Shown here: piece by piece, positions 57,819-64,000 of the stretch
Layout: each line of letters starts with the position of its first letter
How positions within the stretch are numbered: the first letter of the stretch is position 1
Virus record (IMG/VR): IMGVR_UViG_3300032073_000024
Span: 1 to 64,000 of that record
DNA length: 64,000 nucleotides
DNA from: a virus
Direction: 5' to 3' (one strand)
Position numbers and translations under genes: made by a program
Notes under the pieces: model-generated
Told to the model about the DNA's origin: nothing
What the model saw: the letters and a program-made list of their open reading frames with translations, nothing else
Database searches by the model: none

Positions 57819-59291
57819 ATGCCGCTTGATGCTAGTGGATGCTGGTATCCATCAATCAGCCCAAAGCAGCTTGAGATATTCAACTGCACAAAAAGATACC
57901 TATTAGTTAGTGGGCCAAGATACTCTTCTAAAACAATTGGCGTACTCCACCGATTAGTAAGACATTGCTGGGAAACCAAAGGTGGGCGAGTTGGTATATT
58001 CTGTAAAACCATACGTAACGCAAAGTCTGGTGTTTGGTCTGATTTGATAGACCTTATACTGCCTGAATGGGAGGCAAACTTACAAGGATTCAAGATCACT
58101 GTTCCTCCAAAAGTTGATGGAGTCACTAAGATGCATTACTTGCGCGTATCTAATATGCACGGGAATGAAACAGAAATACAACTACATTCTTTAGATGTTG
58201 ATCACGACATTGAAGAGAAGATTAAAGGAACTAGGTTTTCTCTTATATTCTTTTCAGAGCTTTCAAACTTTAAAGACATGTGCGTGTTTACAATATCTAA
58301 AGGCCAGCTCCGCTTACCGGGGCTTGCCTACATGTCTCACCAATGGATAGGGGATACGAACCCAGCAGAAGAGGGAACAAACTCATGGATATATAAGCTT
58401 TGGTATGAAGAACCAAACAAAGAAGACCATCCAGATCCTGAGTATGCAGAGCAATTCTCTATAATAGAATCCATGATTGACGATAATCCGTACTTATCTG
58501 AATACGACAAGAAAGATTTGATTGCCACATTCCGTGGAGATCCTGAGATGTATGATAGATATGTTCTTGGGAAGTGGACAGCCTCTTCAACAAACGCACA
58601 TTTCGGGAAAGTATTCAGAGTGGATACCCATGTAGTTGGTAACACAGACAGCCCTATTCAAGATGAATGGGAAGTAATCCTGCCTACAGAAAACTGCACT
58701 GAGCTTATAGGGGGTTGGGATTTAGGAGACAGGAACCATGCGTTTCATATTCTAGAAAAAGTAGACACACTCCAAGGAATTAGATGGACTGTGTTAGATG
58801 AGCTTATTGTCTTACATCAAGATGTTTCTTTAGAGGACTTTACTGGGGAAGCTATGGAAAGAATTGAAAAACTAGAAGAGCATATAGGTAATAAAGTTAG
58901 ATGGACTCACTGGTCTGACACATCATCAATGGTTAGGTACAGAGCAAGCGCAAATTCTTACGATCATAGAGTAGTTGCGGCTGCAAGCGGTGGGAGAATA
59001 AATCTAATTGGCGCACCTAAGTTTGCAGGATCAGTTAGGCAGAGAGTAAAACTACTTAAAGACTTACTAATGCAAAACAGATTGCACATATCAGCAAACT
59101 GCCACGGAACAATTGATATGTTCAGGTACTTAAAGAGAGGTAGTAGTGTTGGAAGATACGTTTCTAACGACAACAACAAGCACAGTTTTGACTCACTAAG
59201 CTATGCTTTAATTGGCGAAATGTCTGCCGACCTTGAAATTTCCAGCGATCCGACCACCGGAAAAATCGGCTTAACTTCCGTCCCACTTTAA
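57819..59291 (+). CDS. terL: Terminase large subunit
   Basis: 490 residues. The ATPase has a Walker A variant SGPRYSSKT (31-39) and Walker B SLIFFSE (141-147), followed by a coupling motif region (KGQLRLPGLAYMSHQWIGDT). The nuclease domain starts with GGWDLGDRNHAFHI (Asp near 300), and later acidic residues include the DSLSYALIGE end (about 465). It pumps and cuts DNA at the portal. It is the only plus-strand gene among the structural genes, with convergent and divergent neighbours; no promoter is visible in the 31-bp gap, so it must be transcribed from within the antisense of the neighbouring genes. Confidence 0.9.
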   Translation: MPLDASGCWYPSISPKQLEIFNCTKRYLLVSGPRYSSKTIGVLHRLVRHCWETKGGRVGIFCKTIRNAKSGVWSDLIDLILPEWEANLQGFKITVPPKVDGVTKMHYLRVSNMHGNETEIQLHSLDVDHDIEEKIKGTRFSLIFFSELSNFKDMCVFTISKGQLRLPGLAYMSHQWIGDTNPAEEGTNSWIYKLWYEEPNKEDHPDPEYAEQFSIIESMIDDNPYLSEYDKKDLIATFRGDPEMYDRYVLGKWTASSTNAHFGKVFRVDTHVVGNTDSPIQDEWEVILPTENCTELIGGWDLGDRNHAFHILEKVDTLQGIRWTVLDELIVLHQDVSLEDFTGEAMERIEKLEEHIGNKVRWTHWSDTSSMVRYRASANSYDHRVVAAASGGRINLIGAPKFAGSVRQRVKLLKDLLMQNRLHISANCHGTIDMFRYLKRGSSVGRYVSNDNNKHSFDSLSYALIGEMSADLEISSDPTTGKIGLTSVPL

Positions 59292-59302
59292 TGCGAGGAG
59301 AC

Positions 59303-59449
59303 TTAAACGGATTTCTTCTTGCCACTTTTTTTCTTCTTAGAGAACCCAGACTTCATGTTAGAATAGGAACTCTTTGAGATTGTGGAATCTTTTTTAGAAC
59401 GACTTGTACCAGCCTTCTTCCTCTTGTTTATATTATCATATAAGCTCAT
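59303..59449 (-). CDS. Conserved small phage protein (MSLYDNI..., 48 aa)
   Basis: MSLYDNINKRKKAGTSRSKK, then STISKSSYSNMKSGFSKKKK. The MSLYDNI.KRK start is a familiar pattern of short basic proteins in tailed-phage terminase regions. Overlaps the previous gene by TAATG and converges on the terminase with an 11-bp gap. Function unknown. Confidence 0.65.
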   Translation of the reverse strand: MSLYDNINKRKKAGTSRSKKDSTISKSSYSNMKSGFSKKKKSGKKKSV

Positions 59450-59739
59450 TACCATTTAACTTTATGCGACCAATATCTAGCACTTAATTTTGAAGGGCTG
59501 CTATCTTGCGCGTTATGCCTAGCATAATACGATTTTTTCCTAGCTTTATCTTTAGCAGATGTAGGGTTTTTACCCGCACCGCTTACCCCTTGCTGCCCAA
59601 ACCTTACAAGTTTAACTTCGTCACCATCTTTAGCTACAACTACGTGAGACTTACTTGGGTGGTTCGGTGTTCTTTTTGGTTTGTTGTACCCGCTTACTCC
59701 TGCCTTTTCTAGGCGAGGATCTTTTTTCTTTGCTGCCAT
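59449..59739 (-). CDS. Conserved phage protein ending YWSHKVKW
   Basis: 96 residues. DPRLEKAGVSGYNKPKRTPN, then HPSKSHVVVAKDGDEVKLVR, FGQQGVSGAGK and KKSYYARHNA...LSARYWSHKVKW. This succession is shared by small proteins in many tailed phages, often near terminase or lysis genes; the function is unknown. It overlaps the i-spanin-like gene by 89 bp and the next gene by one base. Confidence 0.8.
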   Translation of the reverse strand: MAAKKKDPRLEKAGVSGYNKPKRTPNHPSKSHVVVAKDGDEVKLVRFGQQGVSGAGKNPTSAKDKARKKSYYARHNAQDSSPSKLSARYWSHKVKW

Positions 59740-60085
59740 CTTTAGTTTTGTTCTTTGTTGTTTTCTTTTTAGCTAACTTTATTTTTTTTCTAGTTGATAC
59801 TCTAGGCTTGCTAATCTTTTGAGTACTGCCCTTGTCCACTCTGGGGCCGCTTTTGCAGCATCTGGAAACTGAGGGTGTTCCACCATCTCTTCCACATTGT
59901 TCAGCTTCGTCGTCGCACACCCCTGAATCAGTAAACTTATCAACAGCATCATTGATAAAATCAAGTTTCTCTTCATATCTATTCTGAGCTTTTCTTTCTT
60001 TTCGGAATTCATCTATCTTCAAAAAAAACCGCCCCAATATAGGGACGGCCTTGATTAAAGAGGCTATCAGTTTAAGGATGCCCAT
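59651..60085 (-). CDS. Inner-membrane spanin-like protein (i-spanin candidate)
   Basis: 144 residues. The N-terminus MGILKLIASLIKAVPILGRF is hydrophobic and followed by a charged helix (DEFRKERKAQNRYEEKLDFI), as in an inner-membrane-anchored coiled-coil spanin; the hydrophobic stretch is short and contains Lys, so anchoring is uncertain. The C-terminal half is very basic. A lipoprotein gene (59779-60012) lies entirely inside it in another frame, the classic nested spanin arrangement. The basic tail overlaps the 96-residue gene. Role: disruption of the outer membrane at lysis. Confidence 0.55.
   Translation of the reverse strand: MGILKLIASLIKAVPILGRFFLKIDEFRKERKAQNRYEEKLDFINDAVDKFTDSGVCDDEAEQCGRDGGTPSVSRCCKSGPRVDKGSTQKISKPRVSTRKKIKLAKKKTTKNKTKDGSKEKRSSPRKGRSKRVQQTKKNTEPPK
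59779..60012 (-). CDS. Outer-membrane lipoprotein spanin (o-spanin), nested
   Basis: 77 residues in the maximal frame; the likely start is ATG 59976 (MKRNLILSMMLLISLLIQGC). The signal peptide ends in a lipobox LIQGC, giving a lipoprotein attached to the inner leaflet of the outer membrane. The mature part contains HPQFPDAAKAAPEWTRAVLK and RLASLEYQLEKK, a short coiled helix. It is fully embedded in the i-spanin-like gene, like Rz1 in Rz. Confirms a Gram-negative host if correct. Confidence 0.75.
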   Translation of the reverse strand: MNSEKKEKLRIDMKRNLILSMMLLISLLIQGCATTKLNNVEEMVEHPQFPDAAKAAPEWTRAVLKRLASLEYQLEKK

Positions 60086-60102
60086 TGTACTGTCACAGTA
60101 TT
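60086..60102. promoter_or_regulatory. Operator palindrome 22
   Basis: TGTACTGTCACAGTATT, directly before the i-spanin ATG (60085) and touching the holin-like stop. Confidence 0.75.
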
Positions 60103-60280
60103 AAGCGTCCCCGTTAGCTGCCTTCTCTGCTTTCTTTACGCCGTGGCGCAAGAACAAGGCTAGTAAGCTTGTTATAACTACATTAGCGGCAGCACCTAGC
60201 TCTAGATCACCAGTAAAATAACCAGCGACCCCAGCAATTGCTCCCGTAATGGCAGTCCAAAATGTTTTTGACCGGATCAT
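60101..60280 (-). CDS. Small two-segment membrane protein, holin-like (59 aa)
   Basis: MIRSKTFWTAITGAIAGVAG, then YFTGDLELGAAANVVITSLL, ALFLRHGVKKAEKAANGDA. Two hydrophobic segments (about 8-22 and 32-44) with a charged tail are typical of class II holins. ATGA overlap with the exported 115-residue gene upstream; the spanin gene follows after an operator. Too short for simple detection but well supported by its position. Confidence 0.65.
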   Translation of the reverse strand: MIRSKTFWTAITGAIAGVAGYFTGDLELGAAANVVITSLLALFLRHGVKKAEKAANGDA

Positions 60281-60624
60281 TTCTTCTTACGATTTTTTGG
60301 TTTCGGTTTATTAACTTCAACTGCTCCCAACTTAACAACAGTAGACCCTACCTTGTTGGTAATGGTTAATGTTGGGAAAGGAACGTCAATAGCTAGGTAA
60401 GGAACTTTAAAGAAAAGTCCTTCAGGTGAAACTTTAGCATCTGGAACAGTTCCAGCTTTTGCACCTAAGCAAAGAGAAGGGATTGGCCAGCTAAGTTTTT
60501 GCCCGAATAGTTTAACATTTGGCGTTGGCTTTAAGCCTGCTCCAAATAAACTACTTGCGTTGGCGTTAGACGTTAGTACGAATAATGCCCCGATTAGTAA
60601 CACACAACTTAATGTTGTTTTCAT
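60277..60624 (-). CDS. Small exported protein (115 aa)
   Basis: Signal peptide MKTTLSCVLLIGALFVLTSN followed by ANA, a clear cleavage site near residue 23. The mature part is beta-rich and Pro/Val-rich (KLFGQKLSWPIPSLCLGAKA, FPTLTITNKVGSTVVKLGAV) with a basic tail. ATGA junctions at both ends place it in the lysis operon. Possibly a periplasmic lysis helper; no family recognised. Confidence 0.65.
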   Translation of the reverse strand: MKTTLSCVLLIGALFVLTSNANASSLFGAGLKPTPNVKLFGQKLSWPIPSLCLGAKAGTVPDAKVSPEGLFFKVPYLAIDVPFPTLTITNKVGSTVVKLGAVEVNKPKPKNRKKK

Positions 60625-60776
60625 TTTGATTTCAGTAGGTTTAATATCTTGAGAATAATATAGACGAGAGTGGCAGTACTAATAGCTACTTTTAATAGAA
60701 TATCTATTTGAAGCATCCAGTTCCCTATTCCAAGCCCCGCAGATGCGAAGACCTTTATGTCGTCTATTGCTCTCAT
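60621..60776 (-). CDS. Small membrane protein, holin-like (51 aa)
   Basis: MRAIDDIKVFASAGLGIGNW, then MLQIDILLKVAISTATLVYI, ILKILNLLKSK. One clear membrane helix (about 27-45), with a weak hydrophobic part before it and Lys at the end, like small phage holins. The stop overlaps the next ATG (ATGA). An ATG at 60780 in another frame is not used. Together with the 59-residue gene it may be a holin/antiholin pair. Confidence 0.6.
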   Translation of the reverse strand: MRAIDDIKVFASAGLGIGNWMLQIDILLKVAISTATLVYIILKILNLLKSK

Positions 60777-60779
60777 CCA

Positions 60780-60977
60780 TTACCCTTCAGACTCCTCTGC
60801 ATCTGGCATTTGAATCTCCGGTGCAGGGGCTTCTGAAAGCCCTAGCTTAGAGGCAACTATTTGAGCTGCCTGCTTAACTTGATCGTGATCTGCGGCAGTA
60901 AGCCTTGCTTGTGACGCAGCGTTAAACAGAATCTGCACAGCAGTCTGTACCTGTTGGTCTTGACTATCTTCAGCCAT
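60780..60977 (-). CDS. Small hypothetical acidic protein (65 aa)
   Basis: Start chosen at ATG 60977 (MAEDSQDQQVQTAVQILFNA). A longer frame from TTG 61103 adds a very basic segment that looks like a shadow. Helical, with ARLTAADHDQVKQAAQIVAS, ending PDAEESEG. The stop overlaps the start region of the 51-residue holin-like gene. Function unknown. Confidence 0.6.
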   Translation of the reverse strand: MAEDSQDQQVQTAVQILFNAASQARLTAADHDQVKQAAQIVASKLGLSEAPAPEIQMPDAEESEG

Positions 60978-61133
60978 AAGAGAACGTACTCTAGCAGAAA
61001 AGGGCTGTTTATAGCAACCCTTCCGCTGTCTCTTTTTCTTGGGTTTTGGCTTACGCTTCTTCCAAGACAAAGCTAATCCTCTTTTTTGCAATCGCCCTGA
61101 CAAGTATCGTCAAAGCAATGCGGGTTCTCACAC

Positions 61134-61559
61134 TTACTCTTCACCTTCAGTGTCTTCCCCATCTTCATCAACTTCATCCACATCAACAACTGGGTCAGGG
61201 CTGGGTATTGGCTCAGGCTCAGGCTCAGGTGCTGGTTCCACAGTAGTATCAACCGTTATTTCTGGAGACTCAAAGTCCTCCACGTTTTTAGGTTGAGCTT
61301 TCTGAGCTTCAATCTGGGAATCCAGAGAAGCAATCCACTTGTTGTCAGCAGCGAACTGTGACACTAGAGCGTTTGCTTGTTCCTTAAACTCATTGAGCAT
61401 AGGCATACTATCCATTGGATATTGGTATACCCCGTCAATGTACGAACTGTTCCCGTCGGGGTCTGTTGCTGTTAGTCCTATGACCACCTCGCATACGCAG
61501 TTGGGATCATCCGATTTGTGGCGCGGCTCTAGCCTTACGCACTTGTATGTATTAGACAT
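61134..61559 (-). CDS. Hypothetical protein with acidic Pro-rich tail (141 aa)
   Basis: Folded-looking first 85 residues with Cys (CVRLEPRHKSDDPNCVCEVV, IDGVYQYPMDSMPMLNEFKE) and an acidic, Pro/Glu/Asp-rich tail (PAPEPEPEPIPSPDPVVDVD). Position after the 33-residue basic gene, TAATG overlap. Unknown, possibly virion. Confidence 0.65.
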   Translation of the reverse strand: MSNTYKCVRLEPRHKSDDPNCVCEVVIGLTATDPDGNSSYIDGVYQYPMDSMPMLNEFKEQANALVSQFAADNKWIASLDSQIEAQKAQPKNVEDFESPEITVDTTVEPAPEPEPEPIPSPDPVVDVDEVDEDGEDTEGEE

Positions 61560-61660
61560 TAGTATTTACCTTTCTTAGACTTTCTTCCTTTAGGTTTTGC
61601 ACTTCCTTTTTTCGGTGGTTTCCCCATTTTACTTCCGTATGAACCCTTTGCGTGTGGCAT
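61559..61660 (-). CDS. Very small basic conserved phage protein (33 aa)
   Basis: MPHAKGSYGSKMGKPPKKGS, then AKPKGRKSKKGKY. Short Lys/Gly/Ser-rich proteins with an M(P/A)HAKGSYG start are found in tailed phages. The ATG is preceded by GAAAGGAAATAGAAAT, and its TAA overlaps the next ATG (TAATG). Function unknown. Confidence 0.65.
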   Translation of the reverse strand: MPHAKGSYGSKMGKPPKKGSAKPKGRKSKKGKY

Positions 61661-61677
61661 ATTTCTATTTCCTTTCT

Positions 61678-62301
61678 TTATTTTGCTTGTGTGTCAACTG
61701 GTTCCAACGTGGATGCCAGCATCTGTGTAAATCTTGCTAATCCCTCGGCTGGTGGATTCTGCGTTGCTTCAACGTCTATTGAATAACGTGCAGAGAAGTC
61801 TGTTTCCCTAGTATTCTCACTCTTAGTTGTTACGCTTCCAGTGTGTGAGTTGGAATGACTACCTCCAGCTTCAAATCCTACTCCCCAGAAGTGGCCACTA
61901 ACAGAAGCGTGTCCTTCGGTCTTGGATTCATCTGTCTGTGTATTCTCTGATGACTCAGTGTTGGATGAATGGCTCTTAACCTCCATATCAAAATGTACCT
62001 TCACATCTGAGATAGATAAGTTAGGTATCGTTACCATCGTTAGTAACGGCATCTTCACCATTTGTTTTAATGGTTTAGTCTGTCCTTTAATAAGCCGCTC
62101 AACTTCTACGTCAACGGTTCGTGTTCTGGTTTTCTTTGGATCATCTGGATCAGGCTCAAACCCGATCTGAGAAACAAAGTCCAATGTTACGCCAGCTAAT
62201 TTTTTCTGGCCTTTGGCCGCTGAAACTAGAGGGTCTACTATGAGTTCCGAGATCGGGAGACCTTGGAAATCCTTCAATTGTGCATCATCTGCTCCTGCCA
62301 T
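61678..62301 (-). CDS. DUF2589-like protein (207 aa)
   Basis: LKDFQGLPISELIVDPLVSA, then AAKGQKKLAGVTLDFVSQIG, VDVEVERLI, PLLTMVTIPNLSISDVKVHF and DMEVKSHSS. The F.GLPI..LI..PL.A...Q...A..T.DF...G and PLL..V.IPNL.I..V.V.F.MEV order is the DUF2589 signature. The Ser/Thr/His-rich middle (about 110-165) is a flexible insertion. The gene pairs with 62306-62695 in one operon. Cellular role is not known to me; a self-assembling or membrane-associated beta protein is conceivable. Confidence 0.75.
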   Translation of the reverse strand: MAGADDAQLKDFQGLPISELIVDPLVSAAKGQKKLAGVTLDFVSQIGFEPDPDDPKKTRTRTVDVEVERLIKGQTKPLKQMVKMPLLTMVTIPNLSISDVKVHFDMEVKSHSSNTESSENTQTDESKTEGHASVSGHFWGVGFEAGGSHSNSHTGSVTTKSENTRETDFSARYSIDVEATQNPPAEGLARFTQMLASTLEPVDTQAK

Positions 62302-62305
62302 AATA

Positions 62306-62695
62306 TTATATTGTAGGTATTAATTTAACTAGGTTATCTCCAACTCTTGCCATGCCTTCAGCCTGACTTGTGCTGGAAAATTTTATCTTTACGTTAGCCA
62401 TTTTAGATTTTCTTAGTTTACCTAAACAACCAATGGCCTTCTCTCCGTCATGGTCAAGGTTTACCTCTAGGTCTACCTCGCATGAATCTATTTTTAAAGT
62501 GTTGTGAGGGACTAATGTAAACAATGGAACCTCAACCTCCTTATTATTCAGTGTCATCTTCACGGTCTTTGCCGTTCCATCTTTATTGAAGTATCCGTCT
62601 CTAACATTGTTAGACAAGTTTTCTTCAACTGCTTTCTGTGCGTGTACTACCGCCGAATATATACCGTCAAATATGTTTTGTAGTTCTGATGCCAT
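62306..62695 (-). CDS. DUF2589-related partner protein (129 aa)
   Basis: MASELQNIFDGIYSAVVHAQ, then TAKTVKMTLNNKEVEVPLFT, LVPHNTLKIDSCEVDLEVN and KSKMANVKIKFSSTSQAEGM. The VPLFTLVPHNTLKID...VDLEV block parallels the PLLTMVTIPNLSISD...VHFDMEV block of the neighbour, so the two appear to be distant paralogues that probably act together. Start is 6 bp before the next gene in the operon. Confidence 0.7.
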   Translation of the reverse strand: MASELQNIFDGIYSAVVHAQKAVEENLSNNVRDGYFNKDGTAKTVKMTLNNKEVEVPLFTLVPHNTLKIDSCEVDLEVNLDHDGEKAIGCLGKLRKSKMANVKIKFSSTSQAEGMARVGDNLVKLIPTI

Positions 62696-62696
62696 T

Positions 62697-62822
62697 TTAA
62701 AAAATGTTTATCTCACTGAGGTTTCTGCACCCAGATCCACACAAAATACATATTACTGCTAGTAATGTCACTACACACCACCTCTTTAAATCATCCTTAT
62801 ACTGTGACAGTATACGCTTCAT
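62697..62822 (-). CDS. Tiny lipoprotein or membrane protein (41 aa)
   Basis: MKRILSQYKDDLKRWCVVTL, then LAVICILCGSGCRNLSEINI and F. A hydrophobic stretch (about 16-28) ends in CGSGC, a lipobox-like site, so it may be a small lipoprotein. Its ATG overlaps the stop of the pilin-like gene (ATGA), which supports it. The operator at 62798-62814 lies inside its first codons. Confidence 0.5.
   Translation of the reverse strand: MKRILSQYKDDLKRWCVVTLLAVICILCGSGCRNLSEINIF
62798..62814. promoter_or_regulatory. Operator palindrome 23 (perfect)
   Basis: TATACTGTGACAGTATA inside the first codons of the 41-residue lipoprotein-like gene, after the pilin-like gene. Confidence 0.85.
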
Positions 62823-63043
62823 GGTTCTGTTGCGTGACAATCGTAACACCGATCAACCACTGTTATTGTTTTATAGTAATCATCTAACTCAAGCATTGTC
62901 TTGAACTCATGTTGGTAATGGTGACACACAGCTATGTCTGACGATCTCTTAGCCTTACTGATTGCTCCCACATACATAGAGTACAAGATACCTAACATGA
63001 CTATTACTATTAGTAGCTCAAGTATTGTGTGGGAGTTTTCCAT
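62819..63043 (-). CDS. Pilin-like membrane protein with a CXXCH motif (74 aa)
   Basis: MENSHTILELLIVIVMLGIL, followed by YSMYVGAISKAKRSSDIAVC. Residues 6-25 closely resemble the N-terminal helix of type IV pilins and pseudopilins (compare FTLIELLIVIAIIGIL), with the Glu at the +5 position, but the leader lacks the usual Gly before the cleavage point. The end, VVDRCYDCHATEP, holds CYDCH, the c-type heme attachment pattern CXXCH. Other Cys/His (CHHYQHEF) are present. Overlaps the fibre by TAATG and the next gene by ATGA. Heme binding and pilin mimicry are inferences. Confidence 0.6.
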   Translation of the reverse strand: MENSHTILELLIVIVMLGILYSMYVGAISKAKRSSDIAVCHHYQHEFKTMLELDDYYKTITVVDRCYDCHATEP

Positions 63044-64000
63044 TACTTATTCTCTAGCTCCTCTATTCTCTTCAATGCCTCCTGCAACGCTGCCCAAAGT
63101 ATTGGAATCATGTCCGTTTGATTAACGCTCTGATATTTCTTCCCGTCCTTCTCGTTAATTACTAAATTGTTTTTGTTAATCTTCTCGCTGACTTCATGTG
63201 CTAGGAATCCGATTCTATCCTGTGTCTGAACTTCTTTAGCTTCACACTTGTCGTTCCATTTATAGCTATAGACGGGAACATCTTTGACCAATGATGCAGC
63301 TTCAGAAGTATCCCACAGTGCAGTGTCATCTTTAAGTCTGTAGTCTGACCAAGTGGTGTGTCCGTATGACGCAATATAGCCAGCAACTTTTAGTCCGTAA
63401 CTTGAGTCAACAGTAGTGGCTATTGCCATTCTAGAAGAAACATAAGCTTCACCATTAACATGAAGAGGGTAACTCGGACTTGTTGAAAGTATTCCCAAAT
63501 AACCAGAACTACTTAGATACATTTTAGCAGAGTCAGCAATGTACCATTTGTGGTATCCTGAACTTCCAGTCTTTAAATGGTATAGCTCGTTACCAGCACT
63601 AGCATTTCTGATTTTAAAAATACCTCCGTCAGATTTTAGGTGTATTGTATTTCCGCCAGACCCTGTTGCATTTAATGCAAGTGTCGCTACAGCATCTTCA
63701 AAACAAACTGCGTTACCAACCACATGAAATAAATAACCCGGACTTGCCGTACCAATTCCTACGCATCGTTGTGAAGGGCCACTGCCATCCTTTGAAAAAA
63801 TGTTACTATTTTCTAAAGCTCCTGTGCCATTCCAACGAGGAATGTATTGATCAGTTCCCGATCCCGTAACTCCTCCTCCTCCTCCTCCCCCGCTATCTGA
63901 ACTATTCCAAAGAACAGTTCCTCCAGAATTTTTTAACGCAATTGAATTAGTTCCAACTTCTAAATATTGGTTACTGCCTCCGCTGAATGTGATTCTTGAA
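63043..64000 (-). CDS. Tail fibre/spike with C-terminal peptidase S74 chaperone domain (partial, runs off right edge)
   Basis: The frame is open to base 64000. It contains a run of glycines (near 63873-63890), then fibre repeats (VGIGTASPGYLFHVVGNAVC; LGILSTSPSYPLHVNGEAYV). The C-terminal about 110 residues are an S74 intramolecular chaperone: THTTWSDYRLKDD-type start with the Ser-Asp cleavage pair, then DVPVYSYKWNDK, DRIGFLAHEVSEKI, KKYQSVNQTDMIPILWAALQ and EALKRIEELENK. The domain assists trimerisation, then cleaves itself off. The N-terminus lies outside the window and may be the 1-1698 frame if the genome is circular. Confidence 0.9.
   Translation of the reverse strand, partial: SRITFSGGSNQYLEVGTNSIALKNSGGTVLWNSSDSGGGGGGGVTGSGTDQYIPRWNGTGALENSNIFSKDGSGPSQRCVGIGTASPGYLFHVVGNAVCFEDAVATLALNATGSGGNTIHLKSDGGIFKIRNASAGNELYHLKTGSSGYHKWYIADSAKMYLSSSGYLGILSTSPSYPLHVNGEAYVSSRMAIATTVDSSYGLKVAGYIASYGHTTWSDYRLKDDTALWDTSEAASLVKDVPVYSYKWNDKCEAKEVQTQDRIGFLAHEVSEKINKNNLVINEKDGKKYQSVNQTDMIPILWAALQEALKRIEELENK

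Overview
The window is most of the genome of an AT-rich, tailed, probably podovirus-like temperate bacteriophage of a Gram-negative host. Phage hallmarks are a large terminase, a portal of about 767 residues, a scaffold, a 640-residue capsid protein, tail fibres, spanins, DnaB helicase, SSB and a tyrosine integrase. The lipoprotein o-spanin and the RlpA-type protein point to a host with an outer membrane. I cannot assign the phage to a named family. Both window ends lie inside minus-strand tail-fibre reading frames: an Mtd-type N-terminus at 1698 running off the left edge, and a peptidase S74 C-terminus at 63043 running off the right edge. This is what a circular or circularly permuted genome slightly longer than 64 kb would give. 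The two frames do not join directly, so at least a few bases are missing if it is one gene.

Layout. (1) 1-4603, minus: two fibre genes and five small or unknown genes. (2) 4604-5099: no convincing gene, but a dense series of hairpins that may be a structured RNA. (3) 5100-25784, plus: the early, replication and recombination region. It holds SSB, small ATGA-coupled genes, a roughly 1.1 kb repeat-rich non-coding block (7744-8858), a ribbon-helix-helix protein, a MoxR ATPase / helical protein / metallopeptidase-vWA cassette, an HNH endonuclease, a sigma-region-4-like protein, an RlpA-like enzyme, annealing-protein and nuclease genes, DnaB, two small HTH proteins and the integrase. No DNA polymerase is present, so host polymerase is probably used. 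(4) 25781-57787, minus: the virion module, from a 3475-residue polyvalent internal protein through internal-virion, tail and nozzle-like proteins, a glycosyltransferase, a vWA virion protein, a structural protein fused to a metallophosphoesterase, then capsid, scaffold and portal. (5) 57819-59291, plus: the terminase alone. (6) 59303-64000, minus: lysis genes (nested spanin pair, two small holin-like proteins), a DUF2589-like pair, a pilin-like CXXCH protein and the S74 fibre.

The most unusual feature is a 17-bp palindrome, TATACTGTNACAGTATA, found 23 times (18 with the exact core ACTGTNACAGT, five near-matches). Fourteen copies sit at or near gene junctions, mostly in the early region, often overlapping stop codons or lying just before start codons; the others lie inside genes across the virion, fibre and early modules. 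It behaves like a genome-wide operator or stoperator set, or an RNA-level junction element. Candidate binders in the window are the ribbon-helix-helix protein at 10517 and the two HTH proteins just before the integrase.
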